Positions 21,331 through 33,828 of a DNA stretch of 64,000 bases are shown here, piece after piece (the stretch's first letter is position 1; every line of letters starts with the position of its first letter). The stretch comes from Ashinkailepas kermadecensis. Lineage: Eukaryota; Arthropoda; Thecostraca; Neolepadidae. The DNA lies in the NCBI GenBank assembly GCA_034440615.1, contig JAOTOM010004947.1, positions 557,012-621,011 of the forward strand, given 5' to 3'. The notes below the pieces were generated by a model. That model worked only from the letters and a program-made list of their open reading frames with translations. It did no database searches and was not told the origin of the DNA. A program made the position numbers and the translations under genes.

Positions 21331-23751
21331 GCATCTGTGGCATAGTGCCTCAGTCGATCTGAATCATGGCAACTGACTCAAGAAGAAGGCACTGAGTTTG
21401 TACTACCTATATATGGCACAATGTCATGTACCGACTTCTAGAGAAAGACCTCTGTGTTCATTTCATTGTCTAAAGAAGCACAACAAGCCAGTGCGTTGTT
21501 GCATTTTATTAGATATTATTGTATGCGTAATACGATTCCTGCGACAGATAGGTAGCCAGTTCACAAATTGCTAAATATCGCTGAGCATGCGCGCAAGCCG
21601 ATGCTGTATACTGTACAATGTATCACTTTACCGAGTTGGATGAGTTGCAACATCCCCGCATGGGTGTCTCAATACAGAATTTGACTTTGTCAAATGCCAG
21701 ATCCACAGGCAACAACCAGTGCCATCACTCGCTCTTCGAGATCAAGCAGAAATAGCAGAGAGAAGAGCATCCTGGATTGTCAAAGCTGCTGCGATAGCAT
21801 CCATCACTCCATTTTCCTTGCTGTTTCGACCATAGCACAGCCAATAAGACGGGTAGGGTAGCAATGCAGAAAATCCGTGAGATATCCATTGTCTCTTGTG
21901 GTTATTTGCGACCCCCGCTTTTCAGTAAAAACAAAAATGAGCCAGTGGAAAGGGTCTTTCTGGCCTATTTGCGATCCACACTCAGGAATGTATTCCCTGA
22001 TTGGCGTTGGTGGCTCATCATCGCTTTGCGGACGGTTTTCAAGGGGCTTGTATGAAGATGGTTGAGTCCCCTTCCCTTCCCCCCTCATCTCCTCCAACAT
22101 ATATGCGAATGCAGTTAGGATATGAAGCGTGGCATCTAAATAGAGATCATTTATATCAAATGCTAGTCGCAGAATTGACATGTATCATATGAGCATGTAT
22201 CGTTGACCTTGTAAACCACGTCAGACAGTCGTCTCCGGTTGTTTGTCTAAACACGACACCCATGGGTTCGTCTGTTTGTACGAATGCCGAATGGCCTAAT
22301 AAGTGTTACTTGGCATCAAGTTATTAGGAATTACTGCTTACATCGAATTGGTCATACCAGAATACCCATGATTCTCAAGGTCAGCCGAGGCATCTTGCTT
22401 CACTGATTTCAGCTTGCTTTGTGTTGTCTTTAGGCCATACACGTCACCAGGACCGTGTTCTCCGCTGTCAACAACCACATGCTGACCGGGAGCTACTGCA
22501 AAATATCGGTTTTCAATCCAGAGGTCCGCTTGAAACATTCGAAGCGTGGGCAGCGGTCCTGACATGAACTTATTAAAAAAAAGCATTACTCCTCTTCCTG
22601 GCCTGATGTTTTGATGGACGTCCACTAACAGACGTCAAATTAGCGTGTCAAATAGCGCCATTTCGACGACCCTGTTTGGAAAATACGCTTGGTAATCCAA
22701 GGTCGGTTGACCTAGCCCCCTCCCCCTCGAAGAAGAGCGAGGGTTTATGGGAAGACTCTATATATGATGATTTCCCTATCATCATTTTCGTCGGATTTAA
22801 ATACCTTCACATGAATGTGCTCAATGTATGTGAAGCTATGTATGTGCTGCTCTCAATGTATGTGAAGCAATGTACGTGTCCATTTCTCGCATGCAAAAAT
22901 TAGTACTGTAAAAATTTGAACTTAATATTGCAGTCTCTATTAAGTTTGTTGGACAATTTCGCTCACTGCAAGGTCGAGCAATTCTTCAACAACATGCTAC
23001 GCATATTTTATGTAAATCGGTCCTTGTTTAAAGCAACAGCGCATACTCAACTGTAGCGGCCCATTTCCGTATTCCTCGCAACAATAGCCGAACTTTGACA
23101 TCTCCTAACTCTGATGATGTCGAGTTTCGAGAACAATGAGTCCAATGTTCGGAATACTCGTCTCCATAAAATGCAATACAAACCGGGCGCAAGTTGAAGG
23201 GTTCCACTAAAGTCGATGATGCGAGCTCTTGGCGGTACGGCTGATTGGGGTCGGACTTCCTTCTCGATGTCTAGGTCATCTATCGCATCGTCTCTTCATT
23301 TTATCGCTTGTTTTTTGTTTGTATTTATAGTTCAAGTTCGTATAACAGACGTAAAGTGCGTAACCTCTTCCAATACGATTTTTTTAACAGGGCAACTGAC
23401 AGTCTATATGAGCTTGGTGAGACTTGAGCTGATAACGCGGCAGACATAGGTCACAGTACCTCCCTGAAGGACTATCCTAACTTAGCCTACCCAAAATACG
23501 GCATGCGGTCAAGCTACACAACTGAAAACAAACAAAAAAATGTGTTTATGGATTGAAGATATGGCAACGTGGATTATAGCGTAATACATATAAATATTAT
23601 TCCGCCAATTTCTCATCCCATGCTCCCCAAAATATATATCCCCCTGTCTATCTATCCGCCTCTGCTAGTTTTTCAATAAACTAAATCAACTCCCGGCAGC
23701 TATGGAATTTGCAGTTACCTGTCGCTATGAGCAAGACCGAAGCTGGAGCGG
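21331..23751. other. No recognised gene; one possible exon
   Basis: The minus frame 22338-22625 (95 codons) reads FMSGPLPTLRMFQADLWIE and VAPGQHVVVDSGEHGPGD. It looks protein-like but matches no family I can name and lacks clear splice sites. The remainder shows nothing I can support. Confidence 0.25.
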
Positions 23752-24903
23752 ATCTGATCCCCGAGTATGTCCGCCCGAATGGTACCCAAGTAACACGACT
23801 GGGTTCAGTCCGACCGTCAGCGCGAGCGGATCTGATGTGTTCCGCCGGTATGTCCGCCCGAATGGTACCCAAGTAACACGACTGGGTTCAGTCCGACCGT
23901 CAGCGCGAGCGGATCTGATGCCGCGTATGTCCGCCCGAATGGTACCCAAGTAACACGACTGGGTTCAGTCCGACCGTCAGCGCGAGCGGATCTGATGCCG
24001 CGTATGTCCGCCCGAATGGTACCCAAGTAACACGACTGGGTTCAGTCCGACCGTCAGCGCGAGCGGATCTGATGCCGCGTATGTCCGCCCGAATGGTACC
24101 CAAGTAACACGACTGGGTTCAGTCCGACCGTCAGCGCGAGCGGATCTGATGCCGCGTATGTCCGCCCGAATGGTACCCAAGTAACACGACTGGGTTCAGT
24201 CCGACCGTCAGCGCGAGCGGATCTGATGCCGCGTATGTCCGCCCGAATGGTACCCAAGTAACACGACTGGGTTCAGTCCGACCGTCAGCGCGAGCGGATC
24301 TGATGCCGCGTATGTCCGCCCGAATGGTACCCAAGTAACACGACTGGGTTCAGTCCGACCGTCAGCGCGAGCGGATCTGATGCCGCGTATGTCCGCCCGA
24401 ATGGTACCCAAGTAACACGACTGGGTTCAGTCCGACCGTCAGCGCGAGCGGATCTGATGCCGCGTATGTCCGCCCGAATGGTACCCAAGTAACACGACTG
24501 GGTTCAGTCCGACCGTCAGCGCGAGCGGATCTGATGCCGCGTATGTCCGCCCGAATGGTACCCAAGTAACACGACTGGGTTCAGTCCGACCGTCAGCGCG
24601 AGCGGATCTGATGCCGCGTATGTCCGCCCGAATGGTACCCAAGTAACACGACTGGGTTCAGTCCGACCGTCAGCGCGAGCGGATCTGATGCCGCGTATGT
24701 CCGCCCGAATGGTACCCAAGTAACACGACTGGGTTCAGTCCGACCGTCAGCGCGAGCGGATCTGATGCCGCGTATGTCCGCCCGAATGGTACCCAAGTAA
24801 CACGACTGGGTTCAGTCCGACCGTCAGCGCGAGCGGATCTGATGCCGCGTATGTCCGCCCGAATAGTACCCAAGTAACACGACAGGGTTCAGTCCGACCG
24901 TCA
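23752..24903. repeat. 77-bp satellite array, about 15 copies, nearly identical
   Basis: The unit carries ATGTCCGCCCGAATGGTACC, then AAGTAACACGACTGGGTTC, then CGTCAGCGCGAGCGGATCTG. Units from about 23840 to 24840 look identical. The first two differ around GATCCCCGAG and GATGTGTTCCGCCG, and the last has point changes (AATAGTACC, GACAGGG). Homogeneity at the centre with diverged ends fits recent unequal exchange or amplification. The repeated 67-codon minus frames are repeat artefacts. Confidence 0.97.
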
Positions 24904-25125
24904 CGCTTCTCAGACCTGAATAACTTCAAGCTTACATCACTCCACGTCCTAATTCCTCCGGCCAGACGTAGACCTACTCTTTTAATATTACTTGTTAGCA
25001 CCGTTCACAGCCATATTTAATTTGAATCACTCGCGTTTTTGCTTACCGAAAGGTTTCATGGTGGAGTTTAGTCGCTGCCGGTTGGGCCGGCATCTGCTTG
25101 GCCCTCCGTCGCGGTCAGTCGCGGG

Positions 25126-25289
25126 TTGGTTTTGGTTATTGGTTTTACGACACGTCGACCGTTGAGTCATGTAGCGTCGCCAATCTCTCACGCCGATTGG
25201 TCGCGGGCGAAGAGTAGCGACAGGCGAGACTCGAACCCACAACCTTTCGATTGTGAGACGAGCATCTTACCCCTAGACCACTCGTCCCC
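25126..25289 (-). mobile_element. tRNA-derived SINE, 164 bp, with 10-bp TSD (copy 1)
   Basis: On the minus strand a tRNA-like head has A box TGGTCTAGGGGTAAGATGC (complement of 25263-25281) and B box GGGTTCGAGTC (complement of 25228-25238). A body with CCAATCGGCGTGAGAG and an AACC/AATAACC-rich tail follow. Perfect direct repeats CAGTCGCGGG at 25116-25125 and 25290-25299 bound it. The D-arm looks tRNA-Pro-like but the anticodon loop reads CTCACAA, so I leave the isotype open. Confidence 0.9.
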
Positions 25290-27596
25290 CAGTCGCGGGG
25301 TTAAGTTAATGTTAAGTGAATGTTATGCCGGTGATGCCGACATTTGGGGCGCCATTTCCGCGTCTGGATCCTCTGATACCAGTCGGGCACACATCACAAG
25401 TCTGAATGCACCCTGCCGCAATGCGAAACACGATTTACTTCATTTTGAAATTCACACACTGTCACGAAAATTGAACATGATACTGTGTGCTTTCACTAGT
25501 GGACAATACGGACACAGTTGTGGTCGATCTAGAAGTTCCCTGCCGCTGTACGGTTCTCCATCCTCGCATGCCTGCAGTAGGGGAGTATCATAGTCGACCT
25601 CTTTCCCTCGCTCGTTCAGTGCGCCTAATAAGGTGATATGGTGATACATCGAACTGCAGTGTACGTTTATATTGGGCAACACGAATAGTATCCAAGTTAC
25701 TGTCACACAATAACACATTTTGGAATTCCTCATATTTTTCATTTCTGTGTTCCTTTTCACAATGGTTCGGTTGAGGTATTTTATGAGCGTTGTTGTTTTT
25801 GAGCATTTTTCAGCAATTGGTGTAGTTTTCTTGATATATATAGGTTTAATTAAGGACGATTCCACCAGTGCAATTATCATGAGCAGCACGTACAGGTGAT
25901 GCATCTGAAACTACTTAGGCAATGACACACATTTGTGGAAGCAGCACGTGTCCCGAGACAACGGTCGGGTCATGCATGGACGTCATTAAACCACTGACGG
26001 CAGGAGCTGTGTGCTACCCGAATAGATGTATCATGACTAGCATCGGCCTCCGTGATGCCGCCATGGCTGGGAGACCCGAGGCGTGTGTGCATTATACGTG
26101 TATGTAATGTGTATGGAGCTAAAACCTGGCCCATTTGGTAATTAACACGTGCAGAGCAATGGAATGGACATCTATCACCTGCTTTGTTTGGATATCTTAC
26201 TGAAAGATCGCCTTAGAACGCCGATATTTGCACACATGATGACTACATGTCACAACCTGTGCACTGGAACTTTCCTAATATTTATATTTTCGAGCTTATA
26301 CTTTCGACTTTCGAGCCTAACAAGCAATCTTATTTCAAGTTGTCTCAAATCGATAATCACACTGGTCATCTAGCACTGATCGCAAATTGAAGTCTTCTAC
26401 TTCAACTTCCATGTTCCGAAACTGGTCAACATCGACGTCTTGTGGTGTTTCTGGTGTGCTCGTGGTTACCTCAATACCAGCCTCATAGAAGAAACGTGGC
26501 CCTGGGCTCCTCTACGACGCACATATAAGGTCATTTAGCGTTGACACATTGTCCCGCTGAATGGTTGCTGGAAGGACAAAATATCAAACAGCGAGCGAGG
26601 TTTAAGCCCGAGAGCCCTCGGCTTCGAAGATAAATCTCTACCCACAAGGCGACCGGATTATCCCAACACCTTTGATATGTTATAATTTCTGGGAGTGTCG
26701 GAATATTGCATCATCAAACCAGGCTGAGCCGGCCCGGAGCTTAGAATGGCTGATTTTGTCATGCTTATCACCACTGGCCACAAATCACTGATGTATATGA
26801 TTTTCAACGCCACTTTATGGTTTTTCTCCTGATGCCCCATCAATATAAATGTTCGTTTTGCTAGTAATTTTAGCTTTCGGAACTTATGGGGGGGGGGGGA
26901 GATCCGCCCTACCTAATTGTGTGTTATATAGAATATATCAATCATGATATGATGGGGTAGTTGAACATATAGTGGAATGATGAACGCGAAATTATATATC
27001 AATTGAGAATGAAATGATTTCTGCGGATCGAAATATCATTGCACTATTTTTACAACCTATACCTATCTCTCCGACAATTTATGATGGGATAAATTGCAGT
27101 GATCTAAAAATGAGACTATGCTACCAACAGGGCTAGAGATCTGTCGCCAAATCAGGGAGTTCAGGTTCTTCTTTCCATAATACATTTTCAGTTTCAACAG
27201 GGAAAATAAAAAATAAAAATATTAGCAGGGCACGAACCCAGGGTGTCCACCTCTCCCCCATCCCATCCAACCTGGGTCTCCAGCCATGACTACAGGCAAC
27301 TTGGTATGCGATTCCTCAATGACAAGGTTAGATCTCACCACCCAGGTAGGGGTGTAGGATCCTATTCAGTTTGGAGGACTCCAGCCCCCCACCCCAACCC
27401 CACCCCTACCCTTAAAATTGCTTTAAAATGGCGATGGTCGGATCGGCCGCTAATGTGAACTTCTGCCGTAGATGCACGATAATATTATTACCTAGGCCTC
27501 GACGTGGCAAATAACCATCTTGGCGTACAACATGATGATGGGCATGGCGTTGCGCAACAAACAAAAAACACAGAAGCGAAGAAAATTGCAGAGCAT

Positions 27597-27638
27597 GAAC
27601 CACTTTGGCATGCATGACTATGCATGCCAAAGTGGTTC
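27597..27638. repeat. Perfect 19-bp inverted repeat with 4-nt loop
   Basis: GAACCACTTTGGCATGCAT (27597-27615) is exactly complementary to 27620-27638, with loop GACT. Confidence 0.9.
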
Positions 27639-28254
27639 GTTTCAAGACTCAGGCTTTATTCACCTGGAATGGCCCAAACTAATCATTTTGACAGAATGTG
27701 TACAGATATTAGTTTGGAAGAGGCAACATGTATCGGAGCAACAGCTTCGAAACAGCTTGGAATAGGCACACGAAACATTTGAGGGCGTGGTGCAATCGGG
27801 TCCTCCCGCACCGGAATGACTTAGGAGATTATCGCGTTCTCTGGCTTCTCGAAGCGAAGTGGGCTGACGTAGACGAACTCAAACGAGCATGGCAAGATAG
27901 CGCGACCAGCACACCATCTCCATGCTTGGGTCATCGATCGACTTTTATAAATCAGGAGTCATCATTTTAAGCGAAGTCATATCATGACGCGCGTTACAGA
28001 TGCTGGTCGACATGACGCATGAAAGCATCATTACACGTCAGGATGCCAATCACTTTTCGAACCAGTGCTATGAAATGGAGCAGAGAGGCCTATTTGAAAC
28101 CGCACAGCTGTTTTGGTTAAAGTAAACAAAAAGAACAATACAACGGTTAGCGAGGAACATCAGGACTACCTTCGGGAGTCGCTCCATGGGCCAGGCCCTA
28201 CTAAGATTATGGCATTTTGCCTTTTAGTTAATATACGATATAAATATAATATCA

Positions 28255-28316
28255 AATGTAAATATATATATATATATTTATACTTATATATATGTACATA
28301 TATATATATATATACA
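28255..28316. repeat. (TA)n-rich microsatellite
   Basis: Alternating TA with interspersed TTTATACT and TGTACA; about 60 bp. Confidence 0.9.
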
Positions 28317-29784
28317 TGCTTCACTACAGATTGCTACTGGAAAGTTCATACATTTAAGATGCAGCAGACAGAATTCAGTATTCAAGTGTCGTGCTCGTAG
28401 TATCCCCACGAGATGAAAGAACGTCCAATGAAATGTGACGTCTTACGTCCATCGATCAGCTCGTACGTTCCGACGAGACAGGGGGCAAAGTCAGCCGGTT
28501 GTGGGAAGATTCCAATATGTAATGATCCAATCTAACGGTGTCTGGACGGCCATAAATTTCCGCGGCGCCGCAGAAGGCAGCAGCAGCACGGCACGACATC
28601 CCAAGTGCATATCGGCTATTCCAATATATCCAGACCGAGGCGCACATCCCGGCAATCGATCACGATTTGGCGGAGTCTGGCAGAATACCGATCATAGACC
28701 CTCACGGGTGCATGACGGGATATTGCTGACGTAAAGGTAGACGCAGGCAGCGATCAGTAGGACGGCGTCAACTGTCACAACTGTCACAACTACCACAACA
28801 GCAGGTGCGGGCCCACCGCAGCAGTGGATCATACCGCAGCGTCATGTGGGCGGACGGGCAGTGACGTCATGTGACAGAGATCGTACTTCCGATGTTGAGA
28901 AAGTAACACCCGTAATTTGTACATCCTCCATTGGGGATGAAGGTGGGTGGCGCCGGGGAGCCGGGACATTCGGGTTCCGTTATTTTTTTTTAAAGGAAGC
29001 TTATGGAGGGACCCCCATTGTCATAACCTACCCCCCACCCCTTCATGGGAATATCTACTCGGACTTACTTTACCCACTTGCTTTTGACCTAAGCGACCCA
29101 AATATTTTTGATGGTGCGTTGTAAGTCATTGTCACAGGTAAATGAACGCCATTTCTCTTGCGAACAAGACATTCGATGTTGGCAATTAGCCTAGCCTAAA
29201 TTCCTAAAAATTCATCGGTAAAGGTAAAGCCTTTTGTATTATCCGTAGGTGGGGAGGGGGACATTTGGTGAGTGCGGAGGAATTTCACCCCACCCTTCAC
29301 CAAACGCTCACTTAACATGCTATAAAGAAAACACTGAGGTCAGTTCTCCAGCCCTATGGGAGGCTACTACAGCCATAACCGGAGCGGTTGCCTCCACCCA
29401 ATGGTCCCCACCGATGGCTGGCGCACCTCCCCTAGACCCACAGCTGGGAATCCACCACTGGCCCCGGCTGATGCACGCCGTACTGAACGGCACACCTGCC
29501 GGTGACGCCCGGTCTCGGAGAATCAGAGCACGCGCTTACTCGTCTGGGATATTTTGACTCGGGGGCCGTGTTCATTGGCTACTACAGGGTCATCATCACC
29601 ACTCAGCCGACTCCGGCCCCCGCAGTAACGCTAAATCAATGGCGGAGGTCCTGTGAGACTGCAGGGGCCGCAGCTCCCGCAGCTAATATGGTAACCGAGG
29701 CCCTGGATCAGGGTGTCAGTCCAGCAGATCACGGTGTCGCAGCGCACAAGTACGCGCCATTTGGTCGCTGTCCCACACGAGATC

Positions 29785-30193
29785 GCTGTCAGGAGCTGGA
29801 GATCACTGTCAGGAGCTGGATATCACTGTCAGGAGCTGGATATCACTGTCAGGAGCTGGAGATCACTGTCAGGAGCTGGAGATCATTGTAAGGAGCCGGA
29901 GATCATTGTCAGGATCTGGAGATCACTGTCAGGATCTGGAGATCGCTGTCAGGAGTTGGATATCACTGTCAGGAGCTGGAGATCACTGTCAGGAGGCTGG
30001 AGATCGCTGTCAGGAGCTGGATATCACTGTCAGGAGCTGGAGATCATTGTAAGGAGCTGGAGATCACTGTCAGGATCTGGAGATCGCTGTCAGGAGCTGG
30101 ATATCACTGCCAGGAGCTGGAGATCATTGTAAGGAGCTGGAGATCATTGTAAGGAGCTGGAGATCACTGTCAGGATCTGGAGATCACTGTCAA
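29785..30193. repeat. 20-bp minisatellite, about 20 copies
   Basis: The unit is CTGTCAGGAGCTGGAGATCA with GATATCA, GATCTGG and TGTAAGG variants. One unit near 29990 has an extra G. The overlapping plus frames are repeat artefacts. Confidence 0.95.
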
Positions 30194-30360
30194 AATACTT
30201 CTAGGGGAGCAGAATGGAGGGAAATCCGCATTTAAGGTATTTTAGGCGTAATGTTAGCTGGACACAATTGTCGGTAGGGACACATCCCAGCCTCATCTTC
30301 GTCTCCCATGGCCCTTGTAAAACATTGACTGCGCGACCCCACGTGTATCTGCGACCCTCA

Positions 30361-30610
30361 GCACCTGGAGCATGCCCGCACAACGCCGCGCCGGAGTGCT
30401 ACAACATTGCGCCACAACACCGTACGCACCTGTACACGGGCTGCGGACGCGCTCCAGGCCACGGCGACGACGCCGCCCTCGGCACACACCACGCCGTCGA
30501 CGGCACCGACGGCCGACTGGTCGGCCGCCGCGAGACGCGTCGGACCGACGTCTGGGGGCCGCCGCCGGTCGGCTCCTTCCGTGTCCGCCCGACTCCCCAC
30601 CCCCGGCTGA
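30361..30610 (+). CDS. Possible terminal exon, Thr/Pro/Ser/Ala-rich, function unknown
   Basis: A GC-rich island holds a frame whose third positions are almost all G or C (for example ACG ACG CCG CCC TCG GCA, PPSAHTTPSTAPTADWS). It ends at TGA (30608-30610). An acceptor-like CTGCGACCCTCAG precedes it near 30360. The low-complexity, mucin-like peptide prevents family assignment. Frames on the other strand are also open, as expected at this GC content, so the call is weak. Confidence 0.25.
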
Positions 30611-31797
30611 CCTGGTTGTACTCTTGGTGTGAATAGCGAGGCGTCTACGCAGTTTGATGAGCCTATTTGAAGTGGATATTGTATGTATGTAGTGTCGTAC
30701 TACTATTGTATGTATGTAGTATGTAGTATCGATAGGCTCTGCTGAGTCCGGCTTTCACTCCTGGATTCCGGAAAAATAAGGCATTTGAGTTGCACTTTTC
30801 ATCAACGCTGGATTGCATGGAATATTTTTGACAGATCAATAGAAATTAGGAATTCACGCCAATCATTCTAATAATATTGAGGATGGGTTCAGTAATTTAT
30901 ATGTAATTATATGATATGATTTCGTTATGATATGATTTCGTTACGATGTGATTTCGTTATGATATGATTTCGTTATGATATGATTTCGGTTAATATCAAG
31001 TAGCAAACAATTATGTGAAGATACATAATTATAGAACAGCCAAATTAGTTGTGAAGGTAAATTATATATTAGCGAAACCTAATTTTGTATTATATTCAAT
31101 TCAGGGTTAACATAATTATTAAGATCAGTTGATTATTACGTTAGATTATGTTACGTTAGATTACGTTATTATTATGTTAGATTATGTTTTTTCTTCAGGA
31201 GCGGCATTATTAGTCTCGCAGTGAAGGGTATTCGTGTAGAACGAGCGGTGGAGTGGAAACTACTTTCTAGGAACATGTGAGATCCAGCGAAAAACCTTTG
31301 GTGCCATTGGACGTGCAATGACATGATGCATATGTGGTCGGAAAAGACGTCCATCATTCGATCCAAAGGCTACACATGTAGTGCGTACGCCAGAAATGCT
31401 GCATGCACTGGTAGTTGACATAATCTATCATAGCCATACGTCTAGCATAGGATCGCGCCTTTGGAATGCACATTACTCTGCGGGCGAAACTGACAATGCT
31501 ATCTAGTGGCATGATGCTAGAGTGGAGTGGAAACTACTTTCTCGGAACATAGTGGCATTATTCCTGGTTAGTTACTGAGTTATTTTAGCTGAGTAGCGGA
31601 TCGACTGCACACGTCATGCAGCACCGACAGAGGTGTGTCATTCAGAGGAGCAAGGTATGTCAGTCGACACGAGCTGCACATCACGCTGTCGAACGCTTTC
31701 TGTTTGCTATGCAAACAGGAATTTCGGATTGTCATTGACAATCCGACAATCACCCATGACAATCGGATCGGATTGTCATATTGTCGTCGGATCGTTA
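30611..31797. other. No recognised gene; short AT-rich repeats
   Basis: A TATGATTTCGTTATGA-type 16-bp repeat runs for about five units at 30910-30987, and ATTACGTTAGATTATGTT repeats occur at 31137-31190. Small GACAATCC/GGATTGTC inverted repeats occur at 31723-31785. No coding signal. Confidence 0.4.
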
Positions 31798-31889
31798 TGT
31801 TATTAACACATTGCGTGTAAAGAAAATATACGACCTTCAATATACCAGGAGGTGCTGAGTTGACATCAAAAGTAACGATAAAGATTATA

Positions 31890-31938
31890 CTTTATTACTC
31901 AACGTTTCGGCCAGGGGCCATCGTCAGAAGTGATGAAA
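31890..31938 (-). ncRNA. Hammerhead ribozyme-like motif, PLE locus 2 left arm
   Basis: It has the same core (CTGACGA, GGCC-CCT-GGCC, GAAAC, GTT) on the minus strand. The base before CTGACGA is T rather than C, which still pairs as a G-U wobble in helix I. Confidence 0.6.
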
Positions 31939-32210
31939 AAAGCTCAAGCTTAAAAAATTGAAAAAAGCACGCGGGAAAAAAGCGTGCAAAAAGACACGTG
32001 GAATGCAGAAAGCCTCCTCAGTGGTGCAGACACTCACAGAAACTCCAAACCAGAAACAAACTATGTCAAGAAGGAATCCTCTGAGGAAGCCCGAGCCGAT
32101 GGTCCATATACATATCGATGCATACACTCACGTACATATCTATATATGTATCTACATATATCCAATATAACGCGTCATACATACTATATATAATTTATGT
32201 TTATGTAATT

Positions 32211-32785
32211 TTATGTGATATACCAAGACGTCGTTTGCGTGTTTAGTTGCGGCCGTAGATTACGTATATGTAGAGATTCGAGGACCTTCAGATCAGCGTT
32301 GTCCCTGGCTGTTGCTAGAATTTCTACTTTGAAGTTTGTGTTAGTGTCGCTGTGTTCCATGTTAGAATGTTTGTCGATCATGTGTTCGCCTAAAGGTGTG
32401 TATGCTTTCCGAAGTCTGGCATCTCCCAAGTGCTCATTGTACCTATCCCTGATGCTACGTTTGGTTTCACCGACATAAAATGTTCCAAGACAGCGATTGC
32501 ACGTTATTTTGTAAACTACGTTTTCCGTGTGCATCTACCTTTGAGCCCGTTGATACAGGTGTGGCACGTTCTCCTACCAGCAGGGCATGGCGGCATTTCC
32601 AGGGCTGAGCGGACCAGGTAAGATTTCAGCGTAGGTCCGCTAGTCCAGGCTACCCTAACATGGTTTAGATGAGACGAACGGATGGCTGCGTTTACCTGTC
32701 GACATAGTTGGTCATCGACAAAAGGAAGTCTCATGTAAACATAGTTGGGATTGCTACCCGCTCGATGCCGCAATCTTCGCAAGGC
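32211..32785 (-). pseudogene. PLE C-terminal ORF with GIY-YIG, locus 2 left arm
   Basis: This arm reads NPNYVYMRLPFVDDQLC, CPAGRRTCHTC, VVYKITCNRCLGTFYVGET and TPLGEHMIDKH, ending TSWYIT. The frame breaks near 32520 (frames 32782-32516 and 32534-32211), where one A of the AAAAAC run seen in other copies is missing. All GIY-YIG motif positions remain in the DNA. Confidence 0.88.
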
Positions 32786-32799
32786 TCCGCTCGTGTCAT

Positions 32800-33492
32800 C
32801 AGCAGCACGAGTCTCCTCCGATACTATTTCATGCGAGCGGAGCCTTGAGAAGATGACGACTCTTTTCCTGGAAAACGGATACCCAGCACATCGGGTACAC
32901 TCCGCCGCTCGTGCTGTTCACCCTCACAACAGGAGTATAGGATAGGTGGGCAACGTCGGCATCGAGCGGGTAGCAATCCCAACTATGTTTACATGAGACT
33001 TCCTTTTGTCGATGACCAACTATGTTGACAGGTAAACGCAGCCATCTGTTCGTCTCATCTAAACCATGTTAGGGTAGCCTGGACTAGCGGACCTACGCTG
33101 AAATCTTACCTGGTCCGCTCAGCCCTGGAAATGCCGCCATGCCCTGCTGATAGGAGAACGTGCCACACCTGTATCAACGGGCTCAAAGGTAGATGCACAC
33201 GGAAAAACGTAGTTTACAAAATAACGTGCAATCTCTGTCTTGGAACATTTTACGTCGGTGAAACCAAACGTAGCATCAGGGATAGGTACAATGAGCACTT
33301 GGGAGATACCGACTTCGGAGAGCATACACACCTTTAGGCGAACACATGATCGACAAACATTCTAACATGGAACACAGCGACACTAACGCAAACTTCAAAG
33401 TAGAAATTCTAGCAACAGCCAGGGACAACCCTGATCTGAAGGTCCTCGAATATCTGCATATACGTAATCTACGGCCGCAACTAAACACGTAA
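32800..33492 (+). pseudogene. PLE C-terminal ORF, locus 2 right arm, decayed
   Basis: The start RAARVSSDTISCERSLEKMTT matches locus 1. A 2-bp insertion (AGGAGTATAGG versus AGGACTAGG) near 32932 breaks the frame. GIY-YIG residues VVYKITC, FYVGETKRSIRDRYNEH remain at 33131-33337. Another indel near 33310 (GGAGATACCGACTTCGG) breaks it again. The other arms lack these lesions, so the arms have diverged separately. Confidence 0.85.
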
Positions 33493-33779
33493 ACGACGTC
33501 TTGGTATATCACATAAAATTACATAAACATAAATTATATATAGTATGTATGACGCGTTATATTGGATATATGTCTATATATGTGCGTGAGTGTATGCATC
33601 GATATGTATATGGATCATCGGCTCGAGCTTCCTCAGAGGATTCCTTCTTGACATAGTTTGTTTCTTGTTTGGAGTTCCTGTGAGTGTCTGCACCACTGAG
33701 GAGGCTTTTCTGCATTCTACGTGTCTTTTTGCACGCTTTATTCCCGCGTGCTTTCTCAATTGTTTAAGCTTGAGCTTTT

Positions 33780-33828
33780 TTTCGTCACTCCTGACGATGG
33801 CCCCTGGCCGAAACGTTGAGTAATACAG
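33780..33828 (+). ncRNA. Hammerhead ribozyme-like motif, PLE locus 2 right arm
   Basis: CTGACGA is at 33791-33797, then GGCC-CCT-GGCC, GAAAC and GTT. Helix I has extra mismatches here (CGTCACTC against GAGTAATACAG), so this copy looks weaker than the one at 15336. Confidence 0.55.

Larger units (their letters stand above)
25300..29784. other. No recognised gene; AT-rich tracts and a perfect hairpin
   Basis: Contents: a minus frame 25452-25904 (150 codons, hydrophobic start LYVLLMIIAL, no known family, possibly chance); a G-run near 26890; a perfect hairpin at 27597-27638; and a (TA)n/(ATGTA)n tract at 28255-28316. Nothing else can be supported. Confidence 0.35.

Noticed and set aside
23752..24903. 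CRISPR-like array
   Set aside because: There are no distinct spacers between repeats; this is a head-to-tail satellite in a eukaryotic genome.
23681..25001. Fourteen nearly identical 67-84-codon minus frames
   Set aside because: Overlapping reads of the 77-bp satellite, not a gene family.
27225..27460. SINE on the minus strand (GGGTTCGTGCCC B-box-like)
   Set aside because: No A box at the right distance, no TSD, no tail and no second copy in the window.
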